A stretch of DNA of 22,456 nucleotides. It comes from a virus. The notes under the pieces were generated by a model, which saw only the letters and a list, made by a program, of their open reading frames with translations, searched no databases and was not told the DNA's origin. Positions 16,901-22,343 of this stretch are shown one piece after another. The translations under genes were made by a program, and so were the position numbers. The stretch spans positions 1 through 22,456 of IMG/VR virus record IMGVR_UViG_3300001460_000129. One strand, 5' to 3'. Within the stretch, counting starts at the first letter, position 1, and every line of letters begins with the position of its first letter.

Positions 16901-19208
16901 AACAGTAATTGATGGACAAGAAGCAAGTGGAGAAGCATACTTTACAATGATTAATAATGATAAAGTATACAACTGGACACAGCAAATTTATTATAATCCA
17001 AGAACAAGACGTGACGAAACTGTATACTATTTTTGGGTTAAGAGCAAACTTAACTATAGTGGTATTAGACAATATAATGTAAGTCAAATCTCGCAGATAC
17101 TTAAAAATCCAAATGCATTTAGTATAGCGTGGGCGGCACCTTCGTTATCTAATCAGCTATTGCTAAACAACATAAGCAATTTTGTAACAAAAAATACTGT
17201 AGTGCAAGTAACCAAAAACTACACTAACACAAATAGTATGCCATTGAATGATTGGACACTGCTAGGCGAAAACGATCCTAATTGTTATATTCCAGAATAC
17301 TTGCATATTAAAATGCGTGATAGTTTAGCTGGCTTTAATAATCATACAGTTGATACAACTTATTCAACTTGGAGTACTAGTACAAGTTATTTGGTAGATG
17401 CTGTAGTAGAAAGAAACAACAAATACTATATAAGTCGTAAATCATCTAATCAAGGTAATGATCCAGCACTAGATTCAGCAATGTCAAATTGGCAAGAAAT
17501 TTATGATTATACATTTGATGATACTACCCAAGTAGATGATATTAAAATTTGGAGAGGGCAACACCTGCCAGATTACAATCTACATCAATACAATAGATAC
17601 GGACACTTGGTTAGACCAAGACAGAGTTTGTTTAGAGATTTACCTGAAGCAAGACAAAATTTTGTATATACAGTAAATGACTTACTAGGTGAAGTTAATT
17701 TAATTGACGAAGTAGTAAATTGGAAAAATTGTTTCCATGCTAGTTTTGCAAAAGGAAATGTTACATACAATATAAAAGACTATGTAACATTGGTTGACTG
17801 GTATCTAGTAGAAAAAGATACAGATGGCAATGTAACATATGAATTTAATCCAAACACTGTAGCAGATTTTACTTTTGATTCTGATGCAGAACGTTTAGAT
17901 TATACTGGTAGCATACCAGATGGTAGTTATATACTAATCAAGTACAATCAAGGTAACGACGGATTAAACAGACAAAGAATGCTTTTTGTTACAGGCGGAT
18001 TAGACAAACTAGTAAGCATGGAGAAAGCTACAGTTAAGCTCAGTGAAGAGCTTTGGTTAGAAAGTAAGTTTGGACATGGGTTTGATGCAGGCGGATTTGC
18101 TATACTACCATATGACAGCGGTGCAAATGATGTCGTTAGTAAACTTATGGATTTATTACGCAGTGAAATTTTTGTACATAGACACAAAGTAATGTATAAC
18201 AAAATGTGGTTTAAACTATTGTATAGTGCCATTTTACAAAACACAACAGATGATTTTGCTTTTAAAACCAGTTATGTAAAATTAAAAGTAAAACATCCAT
18301 TGCTAACAAATAAAACAACATATCAAAGATACCCAATAAGTGTTGTAGAAGATTACTTTAATAGCATCAAACCCTTTCATACAAAGCTATTAGATTTGAC
18401 AGAAAGTAATACACATATAGAAGCAACAATGGCAGAAATTGATGAAGTGTCTAGACAGACTGCTATTACTATGTTATATAATAATCATACAGAGTGTGCA
18501 TGGAACGGTGACGAAATACTAGACGGTGGACTGTTTACAACTGATATGGAAACTACTTCTAGTAATATTGATCAAAGCGGGTTTACTACATTGGATTCAA
18601 GTTATGATAATATTGCAGATGGTGATATATTTGCTAATCCACGATATCAATACTGTGACGGTGAGTTATACAAAACTGATTATACAGAGAATATTGCAAT
18701 TAGTGTTCAAACAAATGCTAGTGGAAATACAGTAACATCTGATACAAGAACATTTAGAATGAGTGTATATCAACCAAATAACATACAATTTAGTAATGTT
18801 ATTGTAGATGCACAAAAGACAACAACAACTGCAAGTGTTACTGGATTAGATACAACAATTCCTGTAGCAGATGCAACTGTATTAGATAATCCTAACACAG
18901 TATTTGGTGTAGGCGAAGTTCCTGGAGTTGTTTACATCAACGGCGAAAGAATTGAATATAGTGCAGTAAGTGGTAATAACTTACTATATTGCACAAGAGG
19001 CACATTAGGAACAAGTGCAAAAGCACACACTAGCGGTTCAACTATAGTACACAGTGGACCATCAACACGTATTCCAACGCTAGAAAAATTCTCACATTAT
19101 GGTGATAATTTGCGTATGGCATACAACGACAGCGGTACAAGCCTAAGTGCCGCAGGAACTACGCCTGAACATGCATTCATTAGAAATGCAGGTCCAGGAT
19201 CGATATAA
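7938..19208 (+). CDS. Giant modular baseplate/adhesion protein in the gp7 position
   Basis: A single frame of 3756 residues, half the window, starting in a TAATG overlap with gp6 behind GGGGAG (7923-7928). T4 has gp7 (1032 residues) here, so a wedge role is inferred from position, not similarity. Visible modules by residue: conserved N-terminus (37-54, FQTEVNKQFLDTTLEQLL); beta modules at 221-275 and 859-910, weaker at about 1095-1155; Trp-rich CBM5/12-like segments at 463-512, 2120-2139 and 3145-3185; a core motif at 1308-1328 (TDRPHTHPWEMLG) that I recall from large structural proteins of marine T4-like phages; a GSGYT module at 1505-1562; a helical insert at about 2285-2418; three tandem repeats at 2429-2640; a HNLVAGDYVLIRG segment near 2719; and a C-terminal PGVVYINGERIEY module (3661-3674). 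No signal peptide or membrane segment is evident. It probably forms the outer wedge and carries host-binding surfaces. Confidence 0.85.
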   Translation: MSERKANPSVAPLITTPGASKKFTGTRDITGLLPNVFQTEVNKQFLDTTLEQLLSTGSLQPIKNYVGQKFLKDTVNTSYIADNRVDDNYQFVPALVNKDNTDNNAITQVLPYNDLLNTLKYNEVDVNNHNKLLDEKGYTLDLPINYDMFINYHRFYWVLDVLPPSSLQYTSSFDIDTIIGETTYTTPVQKNTRALTFENGMRVKFDPHTIDRFTQSSAGNTIFTATVATAETLKVYKNNVLQTVTTHYTYNSGTGVVTFVSAPAVTEEVEIHTFYSKSTSGNYAVGDTYIVDGVGEPGGIKLTKQFTSGQVEGSYGDRTWINHTVYSSQEPSEFDSDKFAFDKRPFDLQEYKMTTRDYVVEQRYSEDQSAWARSNLWVHEQTISNSLIYDGYANVRDNVYAIDKYRAVRPIIEYKASIEKYNFGKKHIANVTYLIEDNTINPASAIVGQTTYDWNITGITTAWTAGVGGSELGDQYYVDLGTSPNTKRTYWQCIKSHTTARNPVHGENYEYWKQITPQELENGDTILFLRNTNATYNERIFRVGGVGSSITLTEIYGASSTAISTNDKIVIINGFNTTKFGDGEEAKPFGGSEWYHNGTTWIYGQQKTHRSAGMLAELYDINGVILSDTSTYPENNFTGACIFDYVHNTSNTMDEALGFSPSYADYGNSPGLNFYMPFLSTRFTYTKVSSDGSRSLNQEIQGQYYYKDFTGVAFNGWSILRNGQPVKRTISKTVTTENSTKTMVFDLGYTDFATDRHITMFKRDTYINVKTQKDTSLTNNINDVNGRLPELFFATNTTYNITTQFNQSEVEFVNMDGTAIGSGLTRTAGSNNDFTIVVASPTVTTIKYRLSATPDSFGVIYFNTIANDTNLTVYKNREETANYTLSNNILTINGGLAVNDIYEVEYHTQSTYSDSAEGFQQASDTHLLNPQNNSFTNITFGDLIEHMRQQMTGIPGFTGSYFGINNYRNIPHVHEFGGTIRQQPYSTELLSQLLMDTDTNLYASIKHASNHYSIFLKKFATKAVQVHKTLDITKSTYQLVDKILEEMNLGKNKDMEFAQSNMALYRDFESKDYSFQTTMTKVFDSPQSVNTYDDTENHVQVWVQDDDGAGNLRWRSLVKDIDYTLASNKVTITGTVTYPSSGVAKTHIRWYKRDSASFIPNSAVKLGLIRPYTPELRTDYSKDSNSTASTSVIIRHDGSIHVRNGTEIYDRSKVGYNPVDAAIFDLECRIYNNLNATLDNIANIKTYMPNANRANRYSWTQIQNSIVSEFNKWKVSKNYSDLQSSTYYDGSDMFTWNYSSISPNIGGWRGLYHYFFNTDRPHTHPWEMLGHNKKPTWWDTNYSWTNVAKRAALISALRFGKVNDPSVNSEFDINYSYDNYDWINNTLVTNAGVLNDPVTATVVSIPTLANRQKDFVYGDWGPVEAEWRRTPEYKIAEFLSLAKTRPLIAVNNYFKINERSTKDLSTFDKPQIYSIDSNKLNNFKNTGVSGVPQTGKIIESVIVKNGGSGYTSAPTIVINDNFGSGAKLTAFVQGGSVVSVSVANAGKDYYNNPKLTLSTGSAVLETVLTESPKRYFGGLQNAVVEYAKSVSTSSKTIQTRMKSMDYNAIVKAGGFVNNNQKFMLESSQDKGRVFVPEENFTTILFNSKPTAEYFISGIKIDKVASGYKINGYDSDKMYFEYFKPNTASAPVKQTFSVDIFRYNEYSTTKSILNYNTIFTTIQEVYSFILGYGEYLATQGFTQNWRGSASNFVNYALASTTATLYLIPDNSKVIVNDGADGYFDSLESKYDGIFNINNKLGQRIQSTDLIIDRNLMIPSSDTVFKVKQSTTQIYGLRLYKTSVEHLIVFDNTTNFDDTIYDASIGQRHKRIQWNGSRTKDWNGKFYSPGFIVNNNSIIPNFDTVAEQTDQYLGRTKSLTNNQISDVARFNIGYNQPTWAKDLDLDDDTLFEFVKGTYKYKGTKYALDAFLKNKGLFDGDSVGELYEEWAVRMGDFGDTRSRDTLEFELTPNLLITSPQPVRFYSTQKYDVLTDTTIDIDTKSPLLVTGTPGDYFDTRAVKTYTETGITQEDAFANDYVSAGLPLLTEADFKVLNREGMLSFPDVINSEYDFTGDWQKPTPWETNISYKFNDQIMHNGSTWEMVDPKGYSGLSTSSQPIEVVGTISLPIVPASGGTLILDTTTISLTKSTTQTTLNVINKIGTQDIVTSNVVTHGSTLILGATSALSSTITFANSVSSVTYNNITKDGTTSNPSFVGSATKTLIIDGNTITFDDTVSTTNNITAQTALENAFNANGFSSVATLATNRINAIESLRLGYVSANSASAWTTFMTDYFNPSNAGIDLTLLLTAYNTNPAYKTQLGSLITSDVALINARQGTSYVASAVLSGSTVIPSGDITATQNAVDNGTHMAALATWIKANPTVVFATTTVVTTISGTTFKTYALADIVNKINGAGISNVTASNSSNFLRLVKTTSTPAVQFNLVISVGTANNDVGFQSVTETITATSSTSVNNPNLTIAQVVQQINNAGISNITAVVNSANTNLLQINCSASSLFVGSGTANSIVGLTTGVTPASTTSTTISVSLDINDIVDKINTATISGITASNSNNRLKLTSNNSTLVIGAGTSNATVGLSAQTYTAATSNVSNVFNAIVSGVEIFKEMTNDPNIFSIWVADDSEFGSYNRGYQVYQTMDFGMYISNACAGPTNADDAEVTVARSPSSVTQAHNLVAGDYVLIRGSTTTPSIDGIHKVTTVDTGNNAKFFIDEYIESEGKLGNIYPLRSVRFSSKTELDTVYNFKVNGIHKYNFNGVRQNNSLNKINIFVDDDGYDKSAVYTWAGDYTDANGHHNGSFTQARVGQAQSTPSTNLQVKLYDASARASIANLEIWDPAKGIIFGFIDKEIDYKLVNDIGSYNFNTLNGEMTNIDAWKDEYVGVRWWDLSTAVYLDYEQSIIEYQQTNWGRLFPGASIDVYEWTRSTVLPEFWEQAVEDGTVIDGQEASGEAYFTMINNDKVYNWTQQIYYNPRTRRDETVYYFWVKSKLNYSGIRQYNVSQISQILKNPNAFSIAWAAPSLSNQLLLNNISNFVTKNTVVQVTKNYTNTNSMPLNDWTLLGENDPNCYIPEYLHIKMRDSLAGFNNHTVDTTYSTWSTSTSYLVDAVVERNNKYYISRKSSNQGNDPALDSAMSNWQEIYDYTFDDTTQVDDIKIWRGQHLPDYNLHQYNRYGHLVRPRQSLFRDLPEARQNFVYTVNDLLGEVNLIDEVVNWKNCFHASFAKGNVTYNIKDYVTLVDWYLVEKDTDGNVTYEFNPNTVADFTFDSDAERLDYTGSIPDGSYILIKYNQGNDGLNRQRMLFVTGGLDKLVSMEKATVKLSEELWLESKFGHGFDAGGFAILPYDSGANDVVSKLMDLLRSEIFVHRHKVMYNKMWFKLLYSAILQNTTDDFAFKTSYVKLKVKHPLLTNKTTYQRYPISVVEDYFNSIKPFHTKLLDLTESNTHIEATMAEIDEVSRQTAITMLYNNHTECAWNGDEILDGGLFTTDMETTSSNIDQSGFTTLDSSYDNIADGDIFANPRYQYCDGELYKTDYTENIAISVQTNASGNTVTSDTRTFRMSVYQPNNIQFSNVIVDAQKTTTTASVTGLDTTIPVADATVLDNPNTVFGVGEVPGVVYINGERIEYSAVSGNNLLYCTRGTLGTSAKAHTSGSTIVHSGPSTRIPTLEKFSHYGDNLRMAYNDSGTSLSAAGTTPEHAFIRNAGPGSI
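12450..12623 (+). repeat. GSGYT module copy in the giant gene
   Basis: Residues about 1505-1562 read GGSGYTSAPTIVI, GSGAKLTAFVQGG, then NAGKDYYNNPKLTL, a degenerate double copy of the module in gp6. Bases 12465-12482 match gp6 bases 6253-6270 at 17 of 18 positions. Confidence 0.7.
15222..15858 (+). repeat. Three tandem IN-motif-like protein repeats in the giant gene
   Basis: Three successive units of roughly 65-75 residues share one plan. Unit A has ADIVNKINGAGISNVTASN and ends SVGTANNDVGF. Unit B has AQVVQQINNAGISNITAVV and ends GSGTANSIVGL. Unit C has NDIVDKINTATISGITASN and ends GAGTSNATVGL. The plan (helix, IN, GIxxxTA, strand, GTxNxxVG) resembles the flagellin-hook IN motif of bacterial surface appendage proteins. 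The copies have diverged in DNA but remain clear in protein. Confidence 0.75.
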
Positions 19209-19211
19209 ATA
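19204..19211 (+). promoter_or_regulatory. T4-type late promoter
   Basis: A perfect TATAAATA, followed by CT, overlaps the stop codon of the giant gene (TAA at 19206-19208). With T4 late spacing, transcription would begin near 19217. That leaves a 15-base leader containing GGAAAAGAG just before the ATG at 19232. Perfect match, correct position and a usable leader make this the best-supported late promoter in the window. Confidence 0.75.
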
Positions 19212-19231
19212 CTATAAATTGGAAAAGAGCT

Positions 19232-19831
19232 ATGAGTTTAGAACAAATTGAAACACCACTAATAGGCATTGAAGGACACATTAAAATATGGGATCCTGAA
19301 TCAGGTGAAGTTATGGTTCGTAGACGAAATGCTGTAAACTTTGAAAATATGAGTGTATCACTCGCAGGTTTACTAGCAAATGAATCAGGATCAACAAGCA
19401 CTTATGAGATTAAAACAATGCGTTTTGGAAATGGTGGTACAAGTATAGACGGATTAGGTGCAGTAACTTATAAAGCAACTAATACAAATAGTGCAAGTGG
19501 TGCTTTGTATAATCAAACCCATAGCACAATAATAGACGAAACAATAAGTGGTAGTGCTGATAACAGTATTGAAATGAGTCACACAAGTCCTAATACACAT
19601 AGTGATGTAATTGCAACATGCACATTAGATTACGGAACACCATCAGGACAAGACACATCAGATACAGCAACAAATATGAACGATACATATGTGTTTGATG
19701 AACTAGCACTATACACAGCTAATGACACACTACTAACACATGTCATTTTCCATCCCGTACAGAAAAGTGCGAATAGAAAAATACAAGTTGTTTATACACT
19801 AAGGATAAGAAGTTCGTTTGCGGACTTATAA
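19232..19831 (+). CDS. Virion structural protein of marine T4-like type, unnamed
   Basis: A 199-residue protein with the ribosome site GGAAAAGAG upstream, the first gene after the late promoter at 19204. Landmarks: N-terminal GHIKIWDPESGEVMVRRRNAVNFENMS split over residues about 15-41; a central MRFGNGGTSIDGLG; and C-terminal FDELALYTANDTLLTHVIFHPV followed by QKSANRKIQVVYTLRI. The DELxLYT and THVIFHPVQKS segments look like a conserved beta-sandwich of a tail or baseplate protein. I recognise the style from structural proteins of marine T4-like phages but cannot assign a T4 gene; position would allow a gp8- or gp9-like role, which the sequence does not prove. No signal peptide, membrane segment or catalytic motif is visible. 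Confidence 0.75.
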   Translation: MSLEQIETPLIGIEGHIKIWDPESGEVMVRRRNAVNFENMSVSLAGLLANESGSTSTYEIKTMRFGNGGTSIDGLGAVTYKATNTNSASGALYNQTHSTIIDETISGSADNSIEMSHTSPNTHSDVIATCTLDYGTPSGQDTSDTATNMNDTYVFDELALYTANDTLLTHVIFHPVQKSANRKIQVVYTLRIRSSFADL

Positions 19832-19843
19832 AAGGAAATAGAG

Positions 19844-20764
19844 ATGCCATATACAATAGATTATAGCACAAGTAGCAAAACAGCAATTGTAGTAAACGAC
19901 GGGACAGTTGACACCACTACAAGTCTTAGTTTAATTGGAAAAAATTATACTAACTTTGGTGAACTATTGAACGAAAATTTACTACACATGTTAGAAAATT
20001 TTGCTAATGCAAGTGCTCCAAGCAATCCAACCGAAGGTCAACTTTGGTACGACACTGCGAACAGTGTTTTAAAACTTTATGATAATGGTCAATGGTACAC
20101 AATGGGTGCACCAGCTGGCACAACTAGAATAGAGTATAGGAATAGACAAGATACAGCAGGTGTTTATCACAAAACAATTGAATTAATTGTTGACAACAAC
20201 ATTGTTTCAATCACAACAGATGATACCACAGTTTGGACACCTCACGCAACAGAATATTTAGAAGATGGAACAACTGCCTTAACTACACAATTTGCAACTA
20301 TTCAAGCAGGCATCCAGATGAATAGCACAGCAAACTACAAGTTTAGAGGTACAGCAACCAGTGCAGAATATGCTGACCTTGCAGAACGTTACGAAGCAGA
20401 TGTTGAATACGAAGAAGGTACAGTAGTTAAACTAGATAGAGGTGATGCAGAAATTACACAAACAACACAAGAAGCAGATATAAATGTATTTGGTATTGTG
20501 AGTGCAAAGCCTGCTTTTGAAATGAATGCTGGTGCAGGCACAGACGCTACACATCCTTTTGTGGCACTTGCAGGTAGAGTACCGTGTAAAGTAATTGGAC
20601 CTATACACAAAGGTGATAGACTAGTTACTAGTAATACTCCAGGCACAGCAAGAATAGCCAATCCTACAGAACTCGGCGACTATAGAAATATTATTGGTAG
20701 AGCATTGGAAACAAAAAATACTGCAGAAGCTGGCATAATTGAAGTAGTGGTGGGGGCAAAATAA
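19844..20764 (+). CDS. Tail fibre-like protein with C-terminal beta-barrel/G2-like domain
   Basis: A 306-residue protein 12 bases after the previous stop, with AAGGAAA (19832-19837) as ribosome site. Residues 1-90 form an N-terminal module with LLNENLLHMLENFANASAP followed by NPTEGQLWYDTANSVLKLYD, a pattern typical of phage fibre attachment ends. Residues about 155-306 form a second domain: SAEYADLAERYEAD (173-186), FGIVSAKPAFEMN (216-228), ALAGRVPCKVIGPIHKGDRL (241-260), VTSNTPGTARIAN and IIGRALE. The order of ADLAE, GIVSxxPA, GRVP, GD-L-TS and IGxALE parallels the peptidase-G2-like C-terminal domain of some appendage proteins, where it can act as a self-cleaving trimerisation chaperone. Self-cleavage here is not shown. 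It most likely forms a trimeric fibre or fibre tip. Confidence 0.78.
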   Translation: MPYTIDYSTSSKTAIVVNDGTVDTTTSLSLIGKNYTNFGELLNENLLHMLENFANASAPSNPTEGQLWYDTANSVLKLYDNGQWYTMGAPAGTTRIEYRNRQDTAGVYHKTIELIVDNNIVSITTDDTTVWTPHATEYLEDGTTALTTQFATIQAGIQMNSTANYKFRGTATSAEYADLAERYEADVEYEEGTVVKLDRGDAEITQTTQEADINVFGIVSAKPAFEMNAGAGTDATHPFVALAGRVPCKVIGPIHKGDRLVTSNTPGTARIANPTELGDYRNIIGRALETKNTAEAGIIEVVVGAK

Positions 20765-21931
20765 ATGGCTGTTAGTGCAAACCAATTAGCTGAAGCATCA
20801 CATTATAATACTGTAGCAACAACTGTCAACAAAGTATTTGGTGACAATTATAATACAGCCGCAGTAACAGATGCGTCAAGAATCGACACACACAAATTTG
20901 GTTGGGGAGCAACAAATGTTGCAAATGCATTAACAACTGGAACATCAATTACAGCGGTTAGGTTACAAGACCTAGTTGAAAGAGCAAATGTTAGTGTAGA
21001 TCACATTAATGTTACTGACAGTACACTTGTATTTGCAGTACCCACAAGTAGATCAAATGTCACAGCGGCTACACTTGTGAGAGCAGAAGACCTAAACGTA
21101 GTTGACGATAAATTTACAAACACTATATTAGCAAGTGACGCACATACTACAATAGATGCCACTAATGCTAGTGCATTAAATGCAACACCTACTAGTGGCG
21201 GCCCTTACACACGTAGTTCAACTTGGAACAACAAACTAGTTGGTGAACACAAATGGACTTGGGGAAGCTATAACAAAGCAAGATATTTTTTCAATGCTGG
21301 CGGACAAGTAAGACTATCTCTTGCAATGAGTGGTGGTAGTACAGCAGGTTATTACAACTGGTCAGATGTGATCAATGAAATGGGTGTAATGAATCTATTA
21401 TGGAATAACTTTACACAAAGTAATGCAACCACAGCTGGAACAAGTCAAGCAAAAGGTTTTTATAACCTAACACAGTATTATGGTGATGGCAGTGATGCTG
21501 GAGCCACAAACGAAGGCTTGCTGTTTACTTCAAATGGAGTTACACTAAGCAGAACAGTTGGCGACAGTGGAACAAGTGGTTCTGCTTATGGTTATATTAC
21601 TGGCCCAGGTACATTTAGCCAATGGGGTGATTGGGCTATAATTGGTGGTACTACTAGTAACACTATCTATGTAAGTGCCTACAGTGCTTATAGTACATAT
21701 CAAAACTTAAGATTTAAAATTTATGGAAAATATGCAGATGCTGGAGCGAGTGTTAGTTTAAAGTTTATCTTAGATGATTCAGCACATGCAAACACAATTG
21801 ATGGAACAATGACTCCTACACTAAGTTACCTAATGCCAGACAATGTCACTCAAGGTGCGGCTACTTTTAGTGTAACTCCAGCACCTACTGTAAGTATTAC
21901 TAATAATTTAACTAGCCCTGATGATTATTAA
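20765..21931 (+). CDS. Virion structural/fibre-type protein, unnamed
   Basis: A 388-residue protein whose ATG follows the previous stop without a gap (TAAATG); GTGGTGGGGG in the end of the upstream gene can serve as ribosome site, so the two are probably co-translated. The N-terminal 80 residues look helical (NQLAEASHYNTVATTVNKVFG). Residues 175-183 (FFNAGGQVR) lie in a Gly- and aromatic-rich region. This is followed by LLWNNFTQ and a Thr/Gly/Ser-rich beta region ending in LRFKIYGKYADAGASVSLKF (about 316-335) and an acidic end (SPDDY). FNAGGxxR followed by a late beta-sandwich is a pattern I have seen in structural proteins of other myoviruses. A fibre, whisker or baseplate-attached role is likely. 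No named T4 counterpart is recognisable. Confidence 0.72.
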   Translation: MAVSANQLAEASHYNTVATTVNKVFGDNYNTAAVTDASRIDTHKFGWGATNVANALTTGTSITAVRLQDLVERANVSVDHINVTDSTLVFAVPTSRSNVTAATLVRAEDLNVVDDKFTNTILASDAHTTIDATNASALNATPTSGGPYTRSSTWNNKLVGEHKWTWGSYNKARYFFNAGGQVRLSLAMSGGSTAGYYNWSDVINEMGVMNLLWNNFTQSNATTAGTSQAKGFYNLTQYYGDGSDAGATNEGLLFTSNGVTLSRTVGDSGTSGSAYGYITGPGTFSQWGDWAIIGGTTSNTIYVSAYSAYSTYQNLRFKIYGKYADAGASVSLKFILDDSAHANTIDGTMTPTLSYLMPDNVTQGAATFSVTPAPTVSITNNLTSPDDY

Positions 21932-21934
21932 CAC

Positions 21935-21964
21935 TTGACAAACCATACATAAATAAGTTATAGT
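21935..21964 (+). promoter_or_regulatory. Sigma70-type promoter before the 115-residue gene
   Basis: A perfect -35 box TTGACA (21935-21940) and a -10 box TATAGT (21959-21964, five of six matches to TATAAT) are 18 bases apart. Transcription would start near 21970-21972, giving a leader of about 18 bases with AGGAG at 21978-21982. It is the only near-consensus pair I noticed in a gap between genes. Confidence 0.65.
21948..21955 (+). promoter_or_regulatory. T4-type late promoter nested in the sigma70 promoter
   Basis: CATAAATA, one mismatch from TATAAATA, lies between the -35 and -10 boxes of the sigma70-type promoter. T4 late spacing would start transcription at about 21961. The position in a short intergenic gap just before a gene with a strong ribosome site supports it. 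Confidence 0.55.
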
Positions 21965-21978
21965 AGCATATAACTATA
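21959..21978 (+). repeat. Small inverted repeat in the leader
   Basis: TATAGT (21959-21964) and ACTATA (21973-21978) are exact reverse complements around an 8-base loop. The left arm is the -10 box and the right arm touches the AGGAG ribosome site. The hairpin is AT-rich and weak, so an operator or RNA switch is only a possibility. Confidence 0.4.
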
Positions 21979-21988
21979 GGAGAAACTC

Positions 21989-22336
21989 ATGGACGAGAGA
22001 CTCGAAAATGCACTTGAGTTTGCTAATTATCGTATTACTCTAGGCAATCAGAAGAGAACAATTAGACAACGTATGACTGTTTTATCAACAGTGCAGTACA
22101 AAACAGGCGTATTTCATGCCAATCCAACTACAATTGCATTTGTGAAAACACTTGTTGATGCAAATAAAACTAGTGCAATTGTATTAGACACAAAAGACAA
22201 TCCAATTGATATTGAAGATCTTAAAGATTTTTTAGAAACTCTATTGGGTGCTTATACAGAAGCAACAAATGAATACAAAGTTCAATTGGATAAAGTTAAA
22301 AAAGCAAGAAATATCAAGAGCTTGATGGATTGGTAA
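21989..22336 (+). CDS. Small conserved-type phage protein of unknown function
   Basis: A 115-residue protein with a strong ribosome site (AGGAG, 6 bases before the ATG). It is not recognised by name. Residues 1-35 (MDERLENALEFANYRITLGN, then KRTIRQRMTVL) look helical with a basic middle. Residues 40-75 may hold two strands (YKTGVFHANPTTIAFVKTL and SAIVLDTKDNPIDI). Residues 76-112 look like a long helix or coiled coil (LKDFLETLLGAYTEATNEY, then LDKVKKARNIKSL) ending in DW. There is no signal peptide or membrane segment. Its separate promoter with early and late elements sets it apart from the structural operon and fits a regulatory, assembly or accessory role, which remains unproven. Confidence 0.75.
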   Translation: MDERLENALEFANYRITLGNQKRTIRQRMTVLSTVQYKTGVFHANPTTIAFVKTLVDANKTSAIVLDTKDNPIDIEDLKDFLETLLGAYTEATNEYKVQLDKVKKARNIKSLMDW

Positions 22337-22343
22337 TACAAGT

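Noticed and set aside
21900-21988. Rho-independent terminator after the last structural gene
   Set aside because: No GC-rich hairpin with a T run is present; the only inverted repeat is AT-rich and lies at the ribosome site of the next gene.
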